A stretch of DNA of 9,287 nucleotides from G020353115 sp964640125 (lineage in GTDB: Bacteria; Bacteroidota; Bacteroidia; Bacteroidales; VadinHA17). This document shows, one piece after another, positions 1 to 7,192 of the stretch. A program made the position numbers and the translations under genes. Below the pieces are notes generated by a model. That model saw only the letters and a list, made by a program, of their open reading frames with translations, ran no database searches and was not told the DNA's origin. The DNA lies in the NCBI GenBank assembly GCA_964640125.1, contig CAZXGG010000101.1, positions 1 to 9,287 on the forward strand, in the 5' to 3' direction. Numbering within the stretch: the stretch's first letter is position 1; each line of letters starts with the position of its first letter.

Positions 1-242
1 ATCACAATGATGATGATATTGACAAACCCGATATTCGCTCCGCTACTGTCACGGTGAAGCACAATGGTTGTCACTATGGCAAGCAACATACCGGATGCAG
101 CCCATAGGTTTCCACGCTTTGCCGTATCGGGATGGCTCAATAATTTCAAGCCGATGATAAAACAAACAGCAGCTACCAGGTAACTGAATTCAAGAATGAT
201 CTCACCCCGTGTAATACCGACTTCATGAAGATAGGATTCCAT
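1..242 (-). CDS. pntB: NAD(P) transhydrogenase subunit beta, N-terminal part (runs off left edge)
   Basis: PntB is the membrane subunit that, with PntAB, forms the proton channel and carries the NADP(H)-binding domain of proton-translocating transhydrogenase. Only the first 80 residues are in the window. They start MESYLHEVGITRGEI and continue into hydrophobic segments at about residues 18-30, 44-56 and 67-80. The sequence YLVAAVCFIIGLKLLSHPDT followed by AKRGN is the typical PntB opening, with the loop after the first helix. The ATG at 242 lies 9 bp after the pntAB stop, as expected for a pntAA-pntAB-pntB operon. No Shine-Dalgarno sequence precedes it. The NADP-binding domain is outside the window, so its intactness cannot be judged. 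Confidence 0.9.
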   Translation of the reverse strand, partial: MESYLHEVGITRGEIILEFSYLVAAVCFIIGLKLLSHPDTAKRGNLWAASGMLLAIVTTIVLHRDSSGANIGFVNIIIIV

Positions 243-251
243 GATAATTTG

Positions 252-566
252 CTAATGTTTCTTCTTACGGAACATCTCCAGCATCCGGTCAGTGACTACA
301 AATCCTCCAGCTACATTCAACGTACCAAATAAAACGGCAAGTATTCCCAAAACAAGATTCAGGGTTATCCGGCTGGTATCGGCATGCCCGACCAGGATGA
401 TCCCACCGATGATGATTACGCCACTGATGGCATTTGCACCTGACATCAGCGGGGTATGCAAAACAGATGGGACATTTGAAATGACTTCTATTCCGAGAAA
501 TATGGACAACACGATAATGAAGATGGCTGCCCTGTTATCAAATAAAATTTGAAGGATATTCTCCAT
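252..566 (-). CDS. pntAB: NAD(P) transhydrogenase subunit alpha part 2 (membrane subunit)
   Basis: This small integral-membrane subunit makes up part of the proton-translocating domain of transhydrogenase when the alpha chain is split into two genes. The product is 104 residues from the ATG at 566. A GTG two codons upstream (572) would give 106, but MENILQILF fits family starts better. Three or four hydrophobic helices fill most of the chain. The family signature VLHTPLMSGANAISGVIII lies near residues 36-54, and the C-terminus has NVAGGFVVTDRML before a basic tail ending KKKH. The start lies 6 bp after the pntAA stop, and pntB follows after 9 bp. Length and motifs match the family, so the gene looks intact. 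Confidence 0.93.
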   Translation of the reverse strand: MENILQILFDNRAAIFIIVLSIFLGIEVISNVPSVLHTPLMSGANAISGVIIIGGIILVGHADTSRITLNLVLGILAVLFGTLNVAGGFVVTDRMLEMFRKKKH

Positions 567-572
567 GGTCAC

Positions 573-1244
573 TTACTTTATTAATGCATTGATCCGGTCA
601 TTGATCACTTTCCCTTCATGGGTAATACAGGTGCTACTGATGATCTCATCATCAAAATCCAAATTGAGCTTACCATCAGGGGTAATCAGTACCTTAAGGA
701 AGTTCAGCAAATTCTTTCCAAACATGCGGCTGGCATCAACGGGCATGGTGGAAGGATAATTCGATTTCCCGATGATCCTGACCCGGTTATGAAAGACTGT
801 TTTATTATTCACGGTTAATTCACAATTTCCACCTGATGCTGCAGCAAGATCGATAATTACAGAACCCGGCTCCATTGCTTCAACGGTTTCCTTCCGGATA
901 AGCACCGGGGCTTTCTTCCCCGGGATCTGCGCTGTGCAGATGATCACCCTGGCTTTTTTAGCATGTTTATGGATTAACTGCTTCTGTTTCTCGACAAATT
1001 CTTCTGTTTGCTGAACAGCATATCCACCGGCTGCAGCATCTTCCCTGGCTCCTTCAACTTCAATAAATTTGCCGCCCAGGCTCATGACCTCTTCTTTTAC
1101 GGCTGACCTGACATCAAAAACTTCCACAACTCCACCCAGTTTACGGGCTGTGGCAAGTGCCTGCAAACCGGCAACCCCGGCTCCAAGGATCAATACTTTT
1201 GCCGGTTTTATTGTCCCGGATGCTGTCATGAACATGGGAAAGAA
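573..1244 (-). CDS. pntAA: NAD(P) transhydrogenase subunit alpha part 1, C-terminal part (5' end lost in gap)
   Basis: PntAA is the soluble NAD(H)-binding subunit (domain I) that passes hydride to NADP+ on PntB. The visible 224 residues begin inside the protein at FFPMFMTASGTIKPAK. They contain the dinucleotide-binding loop VLILGAGVAGLQA, the mobile-loop region with AGGYA (the Tyr-bearing loop that closes over NAD), ICTAQIPGKKAPVLI, and PGSVIIDLAAASGGN. The protein ends RINALIK, just before pntAB. By comparison with the family (about 370-390 residues), roughly 150 N-terminal residues are missing. The frame is open up to the Ns, so this is an assembly truncation, not a pseudogene. The methionine at 1235 is internal and should not be taken as the start. 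Confidence 0.92.
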   Translation of the reverse strand, partial: FFPMFMTASGTIKPAKVLILGAGVAGLQALATARKLGGVVEVFDVRSAVKEEVMSLGGKFIEVEGAREDAAAGGYAVQQTEEFVEKQKQLIHKHAKKARVIICTAQIPGKKAPVLIRKETVEAMEPGSVIIDLAAASGGNCELTVNNKTVFHNRVRIIGKSNYPSTMPVDASRMFGKNLLNFLKVLITPDGKLNLDFDDEIISSTCITHEGKVINDRINALIK

Positions 1245-1344
1245 NNNNNNNNNNNNNNNNNNNNNNNNNNNNNNNNNNNNNNNNNNNNNNNNNNNNNNNN
1301 NNNNNNNNNNNNNNNNNNNNNNNNNNNNNNNNNNNNNNNNNNNN
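1245..1344. other. Assembly gap (100 Ns) of unknown true length
   Basis: There are exactly 100 Ns, the usual placeholder for a scaffold gap of unknown size. The gap interrupts pntAA. The missing N-terminal part of that gene alone needs about 450 bp, and promoters for the two divergent operons must also lie here or in the following 72 bp. Confidence 0.98.
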
Positions 1345-1371
1345 AATGTTTTATAACAGGTTCGAGTTTAT

Positions 1372-1398
1372 ATCGTTTTTTATATATTTAAATACGAT
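1372..1398. promoter_or_regulatory. Imperfect AT-rich palindrome before the five-gene operon
   Basis: ATCGTTTTT (1372-1380) faces AAATACGAT (1390-1398), which reads ATCGTATTT on the other strand. Eight of nine positions match around a 9-bp AT centre. It ends 18 bp before the GTG start of the first operon gene, inside the only non-coding sequence left between the two divergent operons. It could be an operator. Part of the symmetry could also be chance in very AT-rich DNA. It does not resemble a Rex site (TTGTGAA-type), and I found no clear Bacteroidota -7/-33 promoter. Confidence 0.3.
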
Positions 1399-1416
1399 CT
1401 ATGAAACTTATTTGAT

Positions 1417-1890
1417 GTGGAAAATATAGAATTGATACTTAAAAAATTCAGTGGATGCAACACGAGTAATCTTATTCCAATACTGCATGCCGTTCAGAAA
1501 GAGTTAGGATATTTATCACCGGAGTCAGTCGATGCAATTGCCAAACACCTGAGAATTTCAAAAAGTCATATTTTCGGTGTTGCCAGTTTTTATTCACAAT
1601 TCAAGTTCCATCCATCCGGCCGACATACAATTAAAATCTGTCTTGGAACGGCATGTCATGTTCGGGGAGCACAGATCATTGCTGAAGAATTCGAACGCGA
1701 ATTGGGAATAAAGGCAGGCGAGACCACTGAAGATCTCGAGTTTTCACTTGAAACCGTTAATTGTCTTGGAGCGTGTGCCCTCGGTCCGGTAGTGGTTGTA
1801 GATGATAAATACCATGGACAGATGAATGTGGGAAAAACCCATGCCCTCCTGGAAAAATTGCAGGGAAAAACTGAACAGGTAGAGTCATGA
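1417..1890 (+). CDS. nuoE: NuoE/HydC-type [2Fe-2S] thioredoxin-like subunit
   Basis: This is the small electron-transfer subunit that pairs with NuoF/HydB-type flavoproteins in complex I, multimeric [FeFe]-hydrogenases and NAD-dependent formate dehydrogenases. The product is 157 residues, normal for the family. An N-terminal helical part (about 1-65, including IFGVASFYSQF) precedes a thioredoxin-like ferredoxin fold. The four [2Fe-2S] ligands are visible as C75-x4-C80 (CLGTACHVRGA) and C116-x3-C120 (CLGACALGP). The start is GTG at 1417: an in-frame stop at 1402-1404 rules out an earlier start, and the nearby ATGs are out of frame. The stop overlaps the next start by 4 bp (ATGA), implying translational coupling. 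The symbol is family-level only. The partner gene is the bifurcating HydB type, so hydC-like is the better functional comparison. Confidence 0.92.
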   Translation: MENIELILKKFSGCNTSNLIPILHAVQKELGYLSPESVDAIAKHLRISKSHIFGVASFYSQFKFHPSGRHTIKICLGTACHVRGAQIIAEEFERELGIKAGETTEDLEFSLETVNCLGACALGPVVVVDDKYHGQMNVGKTHALLEKLQGKTEQVES

Positions 1891-3758
1891 AGAAAATCAA
1901 ATCCGTTTCAGAATTAGAAGTTCTGAGGAGTAAGATTGCAAGCAGCCGTAATCCGGAAGATCAGTGTATTTCTATCTGCTGTGGTACCGGCTGCAGGGCT
2001 TATGGAGCTGATGAAGTGGCAGATGAGTTTATTAGGGTAAGGAACAAATTGGGCCTGAAAGACAAATTGGAAATAAAAAAAACGGGGTGTCATGGTTTTT
2101 GCGAGAGAGGACCATTGATCGTTATACACCCGGAAGAAATTTTTTATCAGCATGTCACCAAGGATGATGCTCAGGAAATTATTCAGAAAACCATTCTGGG
2201 AGGTGAAGTGATCAGTAAATTTCTCTATTTTGATCCCAAAGAGAGGAAAAAAATAGTATCTGAGTATGAGATTCCCTTTTATAAATATCAGCAAAGAAAA
2301 GTATTTAAGAACAACGGGGTAATTGATCCAACACAAATCAATGATTATTTTGCGGTTGGGGGTTATTCCGCGTTGGCCCGGGTTCTGTCGGATATGTCTC
2401 CGGATGAGGTCATTGAAGAAATCAAAAAATCGGGACTGCGGGGTCGTGGTGGAGCGGGTTTCCCAACCGGTATCAAATGGGAGTTATTGGCGAATCAACC
2501 CAACCGAAGTATAAAATACCTGGTATGTAATGGGGATGAGGGAGATCCTGGTGCATACATGGACCGTAGTGTCCTTGAAGGGAATCCACAAAGTATTTTT
2601 GAAGGGATGTTGATCGGTGCATATGCCACCGGATCCAACCAGGGGATGATTTATGTGCGAACCGAATATCCGTTGGCAATTAAACATTTAACGATTGCTC
2701 TGGATCAGGCAAGAAAACTTGGGCTGCTTGGAAAAAATATTCTTGGAACAGAATTATCGTTTGATATACGACTGATCGAGGGGGCTGGTGCATTTGTTTG
2801 CGGAGAAGAAACAGCAATGATCCAGAGTATAGAAGGCAATAGAAGCGTACCTGTAACAAGACCTCCTTTCCCGGTAGAAAAAGGAATCAATGGGAGTCCC
2901 ACAGCTATAAATAACGTCGAAACCTGGGCGAATATACCCATCATTATCAGGGAGGGTGCAGAAAATTTCGCAAAAATCGGAACAAAGAAGAGCAAGGGAA
3001 CAAAAATATTCAGCCTTGTTGGTAAAATAAAAAATACCGGTCTAGTGGAGGTCCCGATGGGGATCACACTGAAAGAAATTGTGGATGTAATTGGCGGAGG
3101 ACCATCCGGAAGGGCAAAGATTAAAGCTGTACAAACAGGTGGACCATCGGGTGGATGTATTCCGGTCGACAAGTTTGACCTTACCATTGATTATGAAAGT
3201 CTGACAGAGGCAGGATCAATGATGGGTTCAGGCGGATTAATCGTAATGGATGAACATACCTGTATGGTTGATGTAGTCAGATTCTTTCTGCAATTCACCA
3301 GTGAAGAAAGCTGTGGTAAATGCACGCCCTGCCGGATAGGTACCAGGCAAATGCTTGCAATACTGAATAAAATCATTTCAGGGAATGGGGAAGCAGAAGA
3401 TCTGGTAAAACTTGAGGAACTGGCATACATTGTAAAGAGCGGATCCCTGTGTGGATTGGGTCAGACTGCACCCAACCCGGTGCTTACCGCTCTCCGGTAT
3501 TTCAGGGAAGAGTTTGAAACTCATGTAATCGACAAACGATGTCCTGCCACTGTTTGTCGTGACCTGGTCGAATATCGTGTAATTCCAGTAAAATGTACAG
3601 GGTGCCAGCGGTGTGTAGCCGTATGTCCAACAGGTGCAATTACCGGTCCCCGTGCCAAACCACATAATCTCGATCCGGAAAAATGTATCAAGTGCCGTGC
3701 CTGTTATGAAATTTGCCGTTTTGATGCCATTGCCGGAGATGCTATTGTTATTGAATGA
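1887..3758 (+). CDS. nuoF: NuoF/HydB-type NAD(H)-binding FMN iron-sulfur flavoprotein with N- and C-terminal ferredoxin domains
   Basis: This flavoprotein binds NAD(H) and FMN and is the likely bifurcation or electron-entry site of the complex. Its 623 residues match long HydB-type proteins, not the shorter complex I NuoF (about 430-450). Domains in order: a thioredoxin-like [2Fe-2S] ferredoxin with C31, C36, C68 and C72; the FMN/NAD core with GRGGAGFPTGIKWE (186-199), NGDEGDPGAYMDR (215-227) and GAGAFVCGEETA (299-310); an SLBB-like region (about 370-455); the [4Fe-4S] site C476, C479, C482 and C522; and a C-terminal two-cluster ferredoxin with C570, C573, C576, C580 and C600, C603, C606, C610. 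H546, C552 and C557 (RCPATVC), plus perhaps C459, resemble the zinc-site residues known from HydB-type proteins. It is coupled to the preceding gene through a 4-bp overlap. The symbol is family-level only. Confidence 0.93.
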   Translation: MKKIKSVSELEVLRSKIASSRNPEDQCISICCGTGCRAYGADEVADEFIRVRNKLGLKDKLEIKKTGCHGFCERGPLIVIHPEEIFYQHVTKDDAQEIIQKTILGGEVISKFLYFDPKERKKIVSEYEIPFYKYQQRKVFKNNGVIDPTQINDYFAVGGYSALARVLSDMSPDEVIEEIKKSGLRGRGGAGFPTGIKWELLANQPNRSIKYLVCNGDEGDPGAYMDRSVLEGNPQSIFEGMLIGAYATGSNQGMIYVRTEYPLAIKHLTIALDQARKLGLLGKNILGTELSFDIRLIEGAGAFVCGEETAMIQSIEGNRSVPVTRPPFPVEKGINGSPTAINNVETWANIPIIIREGAENFAKIGTKKSKGTKIFSLVGKIKNTGLVEVPMGITLKEIVDVIGGGPSGRAKIKAVQTGGPSGGCIPVDKFDLTIDYESLTEAGSMMGSGGLIVMDEHTCMVDVVRFFLQFTSEESCGKCTPCRIGTRQMLAILNKIISGNGEAEDLVKLEELAYIVKSGSLCGLGQTAPNPVLTALRYFREEFETHVIDKRCPATVCRDLVEYRVIPVKCTGCQRCVAVCPTGAITGPRAKPHNLDPEKCIKCRACYEICRFDAIAGDAIVIE

Positions 3759-3788
3759 ATTATTTTAATTACGTTATCAAGCTGATCA

Positions 3789-6374
3789 ATGAATCACATA
3801 AAAGGGAAGAATATCAGTATTACTGTGGATAACAAACGGGTACAGGTACCGGAAAATATTACCGTACTTGAAGCAGTTCAAAAAGCCGGTGTGTATATCC
3901 CAACATTGTGTTACCTGGAGAATTTGAAGCCTTATGGGGGTTGTAGACTATGTATTGTTGAGATAGAAAAAATGCGGGGTTATCCCACTGCATGCACAAC
4001 ACCGGTAAAGCCGGATATGAAAATAAAAACCAAAACTCCGGCATTACAAAACCTGCGAAAAGAAGTATTCAAGCTGATCCTTTCAGAACACCCGTTCACA
4101 TGTCTGGTGTGCAGGGAAAACCGGGAGTGTCCGGAATATATGTTCTCCACCAGAAAAGTTAGTGTTACAACCGGTTGTAATTTTTGTACCAGTAATGGAG
4201 ATTGCGAACTGCAGGATCTTGTCCACTACCTTGAGATTAAAGAAGTCGATTATCCAATTGAATACAGGGGAGTTCCCGTTATCCGCGACAATCCGTTCTA
4301 TGAAATCGATTATAATCTTTGTGTCCTGTGTGGCCGGTGTGTACGGATCTGTAATGAGGAAAGAAACAGCGGGGTGCTTGCCTTTGTACAAAGGGGAAAT
4401 GCTACACTCGTCGGTACCGCTTTTGACGAATCTCAGTATGAAGCAGGGTGTGAGTATTGTGGGGCATGTGTGGATGTTTGCCCAACCGGTTCACTGTCTG
4501 AAAAAATGGGGAGATGGGCCGGGCATCCCGATAAATCAACCCATACCAGTTGTGTGTTTTGTGGTGAAGGTTGCACGATGAATATCAATACAAAGGGAGA
4601 TCGCATAACCACTGTCGGACCTGAACCAGGTGGAAGAACCCACCCGCTTCAACTTTGCCTTCGCGGAAAATTTGTACCGGGAGATATTGTTCATCATCCG
4701 GATAGAATAAAAACACCGTTGATCCGGAGTGGGAAGAAATGGGTTGAGGTCAGCTGGAACGAAGCCATTGAATATGCGGCATCAAACCTTGAACGGTACA
4801 GGGGGAATCAGTTCGGAATGATTGCTTCCGCCCAAAACACCATGGAGGAGACCTATATCCTGCAGAAGTTTGCAAGAAAGGTGATGAGATCCAATAATGT
4901 GGATCTGTTTTCATCCTATCCGGACAGGACAATCCTGCCCGCAATGCACCGATACTATTTGAGCAATCCACCTCCTCCCATCGAAAGTATTCCTGCAAGG
5001 GATACCATTCTTTTGATTGGTACAGATACATCTGTCACACATCCTATGGTGGAAAACAGAATTCGAAAAGCATACCGGAATGGATCCTGTGTAATTTATG
5101 CAAATACTCATCAAAACAGATCATCAGGATTTACAACCCATCAGGTAATTTACAAACCCGGAACAATCGTTTTATTCCTGGAATATCTCTGGCATGAGAT
5201 AAATCGCTTCAAATCCACACCTGCTTCTTCGAAAGGGAGTTCTAAGAATGAACAGGTTCCGGACATCAAAGGATTTATTGAGAAAACCGGAATACCAGAA
5301 CATGATCTGAAAGATATTATGCGTATGCTCAGGCATCCGGGGAACCATGTGATTATTGCCGGTGACGGTATTCTCAGGACTCCCGACAGTAAGATCTCAA
5401 TGCAAATTTTATTCAATATTGACAAATTACTGGGTGATAAAACAGAATCATCTTTGCTGTTTCTTCTGGATGAAGGGAACCGGTATGGAGGAACCTTTGC
5501 CGGAATGCATCCGGATATCTTACCTGGCTTTTTTGATGTTGATGCAAATGAATTACGAGATGCCTGGTCAGATAACTGGAATACCGTACTCAGCGATATC
5601 AGAGGATTGAGCTGTAATGAAATGATCCATAATATTAAAGAGGATGGGATCACAGCACTCTTCATAACAGGCGATATTCCGGCACATCCCAACCTGGAAA
5701 ATCTTAAATTTCTCGTGCAGCAGAATCTGTTTTTTACAGAGACTTCCGGAATGACTGATGTTTTCTTTCCCCTTATAGCTTTCCCTGAAAGCCAGGGGCA
5801 TATTTTAACCCTCGATCGCAAGCTAAAAGAGATTGTTCCTGTAATATCAATGGCTAAAGGATTAAAAACCATTCCAAGAGTTCTATCAGAAATATCCATT
5901 AAAATGATGGAACAGGGATTTGAATACAAGCATCCACATGATATTTTCAAAGAGATTGAATCCTTTACAGATATTACGTTTTCCAAAAACGGGATACCCG
6001 TTCCGGAATTTGATCTCTCGCGAAAATTCCCTGGTGATTCGAAGGATGGGTTTCCGGCAAAAGTAATCCTGGATAATTACGGCTATCATATTCTGGGTAA
6101 TATTCTTTCCACGTATATCCCGGACATAATAGCCATCCGCAGGGAGGGTATTCTGAATATCTCTCCGGATATGATTCATAAGCTCAAAATAGATGAAGGA
6201 GCCCTGATCAAGGTTTGCACCGAATTTGGAGAAGGAAAGGTAGCGGTAAAATGCATGAAGGAATTAAATGGGGATATTGCTTTATTCACACCAGGTGGTA
6301 AACATCTTGATCTGATAACAAAGGGATTAAGTCCTGAGCACATGATTATTAATGCCAAATTTGAAAAAGCATAG
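3789..6374 (+). CDS. NuoG/HydA/formate-dehydrogenase-like iron-sulfur subunit with degenerate molybdopterin domain
   Basis: This 861-residue protein has the N-terminal Fe-S modules shared by NuoG, HydA and NAD-dependent formate dehydrogenases. They are a plant-type [2Fe-2S] (C41, C52, C55, C69), a His-Cys region (H101, C105, C108, C114, then C130, C133, C139), a two-[4Fe-4S] ferredoxin (C178, C181, C184, C188; C221, C224, C227, C231) and a molybdopterin-family [4Fe-4S] site (C255, C258, C262, C290). A molybdopterin-oxidoreductase-like body and C-terminal domain (NISPDMIHKLKIDEGALIKV, about 790-809) follow. After the conserved NNVD (369-372), formate dehydrogenase has its Sec/Cys-His pair; here it is Pro378-Asp379. 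Formate oxidation is therefore unlikely, and I infer an electron-conducting scaffold. There are no H-cluster motifs. It lies 30 bp after the flavoprotein gene and 1 bp before nfnA. A database label of formate dehydrogenase or NADH dehydrogenase would be misleading. Confidence 0.85.
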   Translation: MNHIKGKNISITVDNKRVQVPENITVLEAVQKAGVYIPTLCYLENLKPYGGCRLCIVEIEKMRGYPTACTTPVKPDMKIKTKTPALQNLRKEVFKLILSEHPFTCLVCRENRECPEYMFSTRKVSVTTGCNFCTSNGDCELQDLVHYLEIKEVDYPIEYRGVPVIRDNPFYEIDYNLCVLCGRCVRICNEERNSGVLAFVQRGNATLVGTAFDESQYEAGCEYCGACVDVCPTGSLSEKMGRWAGHPDKSTHTSCVFCGEGCTMNINTKGDRITTVGPEPGGRTHPLQLCLRGKFVPGDIVHHPDRIKTPLIRSGKKWVEVSWNEAIEYAASNLERYRGNQFGMIASAQNTMEETYILQKFARKVMRSNNVDLFSSYPDRTILPAMHRYYLSNPPPPIESIPARDTILLIGTDTSVTHPMVENRIRKAYRNGSCVIYANTHQNRSSGFTTHQVIYKPGTIVLFLEYLWHEINRFKSTPASSKGSSKNEQVPDIKGFIEKTGIPEHDLKDIMRMLRHPGNHVIIAGDGILRTPDSKISMQILFNIDKLLGDKTESSLLFLLDEGNRYGGTFAGMHPDILPGFFDVDANELRDAWSDNWNTVLSDIRGLSCNEMIHNIKEDGITALFITGDIPAHPNLENLKFLVQQNLFFTETSGMTDVFFPLIAFPESQGHILTLDRKLKEIVPVISMAKGLKTIPRVLSEISIKMMEQGFEYKHPHDIFKEIESFTDITFSKNGIPVPEFDLSRKFPGDSKDGFPAKVILDNYGYHILGNILSTYIPDIIAIRREGILNISPDMIHKLKIDEGALIKVCTEFGEGKVAVKCMKELNGDIALFTPGGKHLDLITKGLSPEHMIINAKFEKA

Positions 6375-6375
6375 C

Positions 6376-7188
6376 ATGACCGAAATAATTGAAAGAAAAC
6401 AGCTGGTACCGAATGTTCATACCTGTACAATTCATGCACCCGATATTGCAAAAAAGGCGTTACCTGGTCAGTTTATCATTATCATTCCGGATGAGTACAG
6501 CGAACGTACACCCATAACGATTGCCGACTGGGACAAAAAAGCCGGTACGGTTACATTTGTTTTTCTTGAGATCGGTGCATCTACGCTCCGGCTGGCAGAA
6601 ATGCAACCTGGGGATAAGATCTATTCTTGTACAGGGCCTTTAGGTCAGCCTTTAAAGCTGGACAAATATGGGACCGTTGCTTTGGTTGGTGGATGCTATG
6701 GAATTGGCGGTATCTACCAGGCAGCCAGAGCCTTGAAAAAGTTGGGGAACAAAGTGATCTCCTATTCTGAAGCCCGCAGTAAATTCCTTCTGTACTGGAA
6801 TGAAAAACTCGAGGAAGCATCCAACGAAGTCCGATATGCTACTACAGATGGTTCGAAGGGTATTAAAGGGCATGCCTGGGACCTGTTGCAGCAAAACCTT
6901 AAGGAAAAAGAAAAGATCAATTATATAATTGCCATTGGCTGTACATTCATGATGTACAAGGTTGCTGAGGTTACTGAACCCTATGGAATCCCTACAATAG
7001 TCAGTATGAACCCTGTTATGATCGACGGAACCGGAATGTGTGGTGCATGCCGGATTGTGGTCGATAACCAGACAAAATTCGCCTGTGTTGATGGACCCCA
7101 TTTTGATGCTCACAAAATAGACTGGAATATCATTATGTCACGTCGGAAAGCTTACCTGGAGGAAGAAATTATTTCACAAGAAAGATAA
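6376..7188 (+). CDS. nfnA: NfnA-type ferredoxin:NAD(P)H oxidoreductase small subunit (sulfide/dihydroorotate dehydrogenase-like FAD/NAD-binding)
   Basis: NfnA (also SudB) carries one FAD, an NAD(H) site and a [2Fe-2S] cluster, and works with NfnB in reversible electron bifurcation between NADPH, NAD+ and ferredoxin. The product is 270 residues from the ATG at 6376. An ATG at 6352 lies inside the preceding gene and would add eight unlikely residues, while MTEIIERKQLVPNV fits known starts. The FAD-binding motif RTPITI is at 44-49 and the nucleotide loop VGGCYGIGGIYQAARAL at 104-120. The C-terminal cluster region has C222, C225 and C237, with DGTGMCGAC and FACVDGPHFDAH; Asp217 could serve as the fourth ligand, since the family uses one Asp. 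The nucleotide loop deviates from the usual GGGxGxAP form. The gene starts 1 bp after the previous stop and ends 4 bp before nfnB. Confidence 0.88.
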   Translation: MTEIIERKQLVPNVHTCTIHAPDIAKKALPGQFIIIIPDEYSERTPITIADWDKKAGTVTFVFLEIGASTLRLAEMQPGDKIYSCTGPLGQPLKLDKYGTVALVGGCYGIGGIYQAARALKKLGNKVISYSEARSKFLLYWNEKLEEASNEVRYATTDGSKGIKGHAWDLLQQNLKEKEKINYIIAIGCTFMMYKVAEVTEPYGIPTIVSMNPVMIDGTGMCGACRIVVDNQTKFACVDGPHFDAHKIDWNIIMSRRKAYLEEEIISQER

Positions 7189-7192
7189 TCCT

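Noticed and set aside
5150..5986. Long minus-strand open frame opposite the NuoG-like gene
   Set aside because: It lies fully inside a gene with clear domain evidence. Its translation is Ser/Ile-rich with no motif, typical of an antisense shadow. The antisense frames at 2705-3187 and 7279-7656 were rejected for the same reason.
3789..6374. [FeFe]-hydrogenase catalytic subunit (HydA)
   Set aside because: The N-terminal Fe-S modules resemble HydA, but none of the H-cluster signatures (TSCxP, MPCxxK, C-terminal ExMxCxxGC) is present, and the C-terminal two-thirds is molybdopterin-oxidoreductase-like.
1417..6374. Complex I NuoEFG input module
   Set aside because: The NuoF homologue has extra ferredoxin domains at both ends and a zinc-site-like motif, nfnAB follows in the same operon, and no membrane Nuo genes are visible.
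6352..6375. Upstream ATG of nfnA, giving a 23-bp overlap with the preceding gene
   Set aside because: The added residues MPNLKKHS do not fit the family start, and the ATG at 6376 gives the usual N-terminus and an overlap-free junction.
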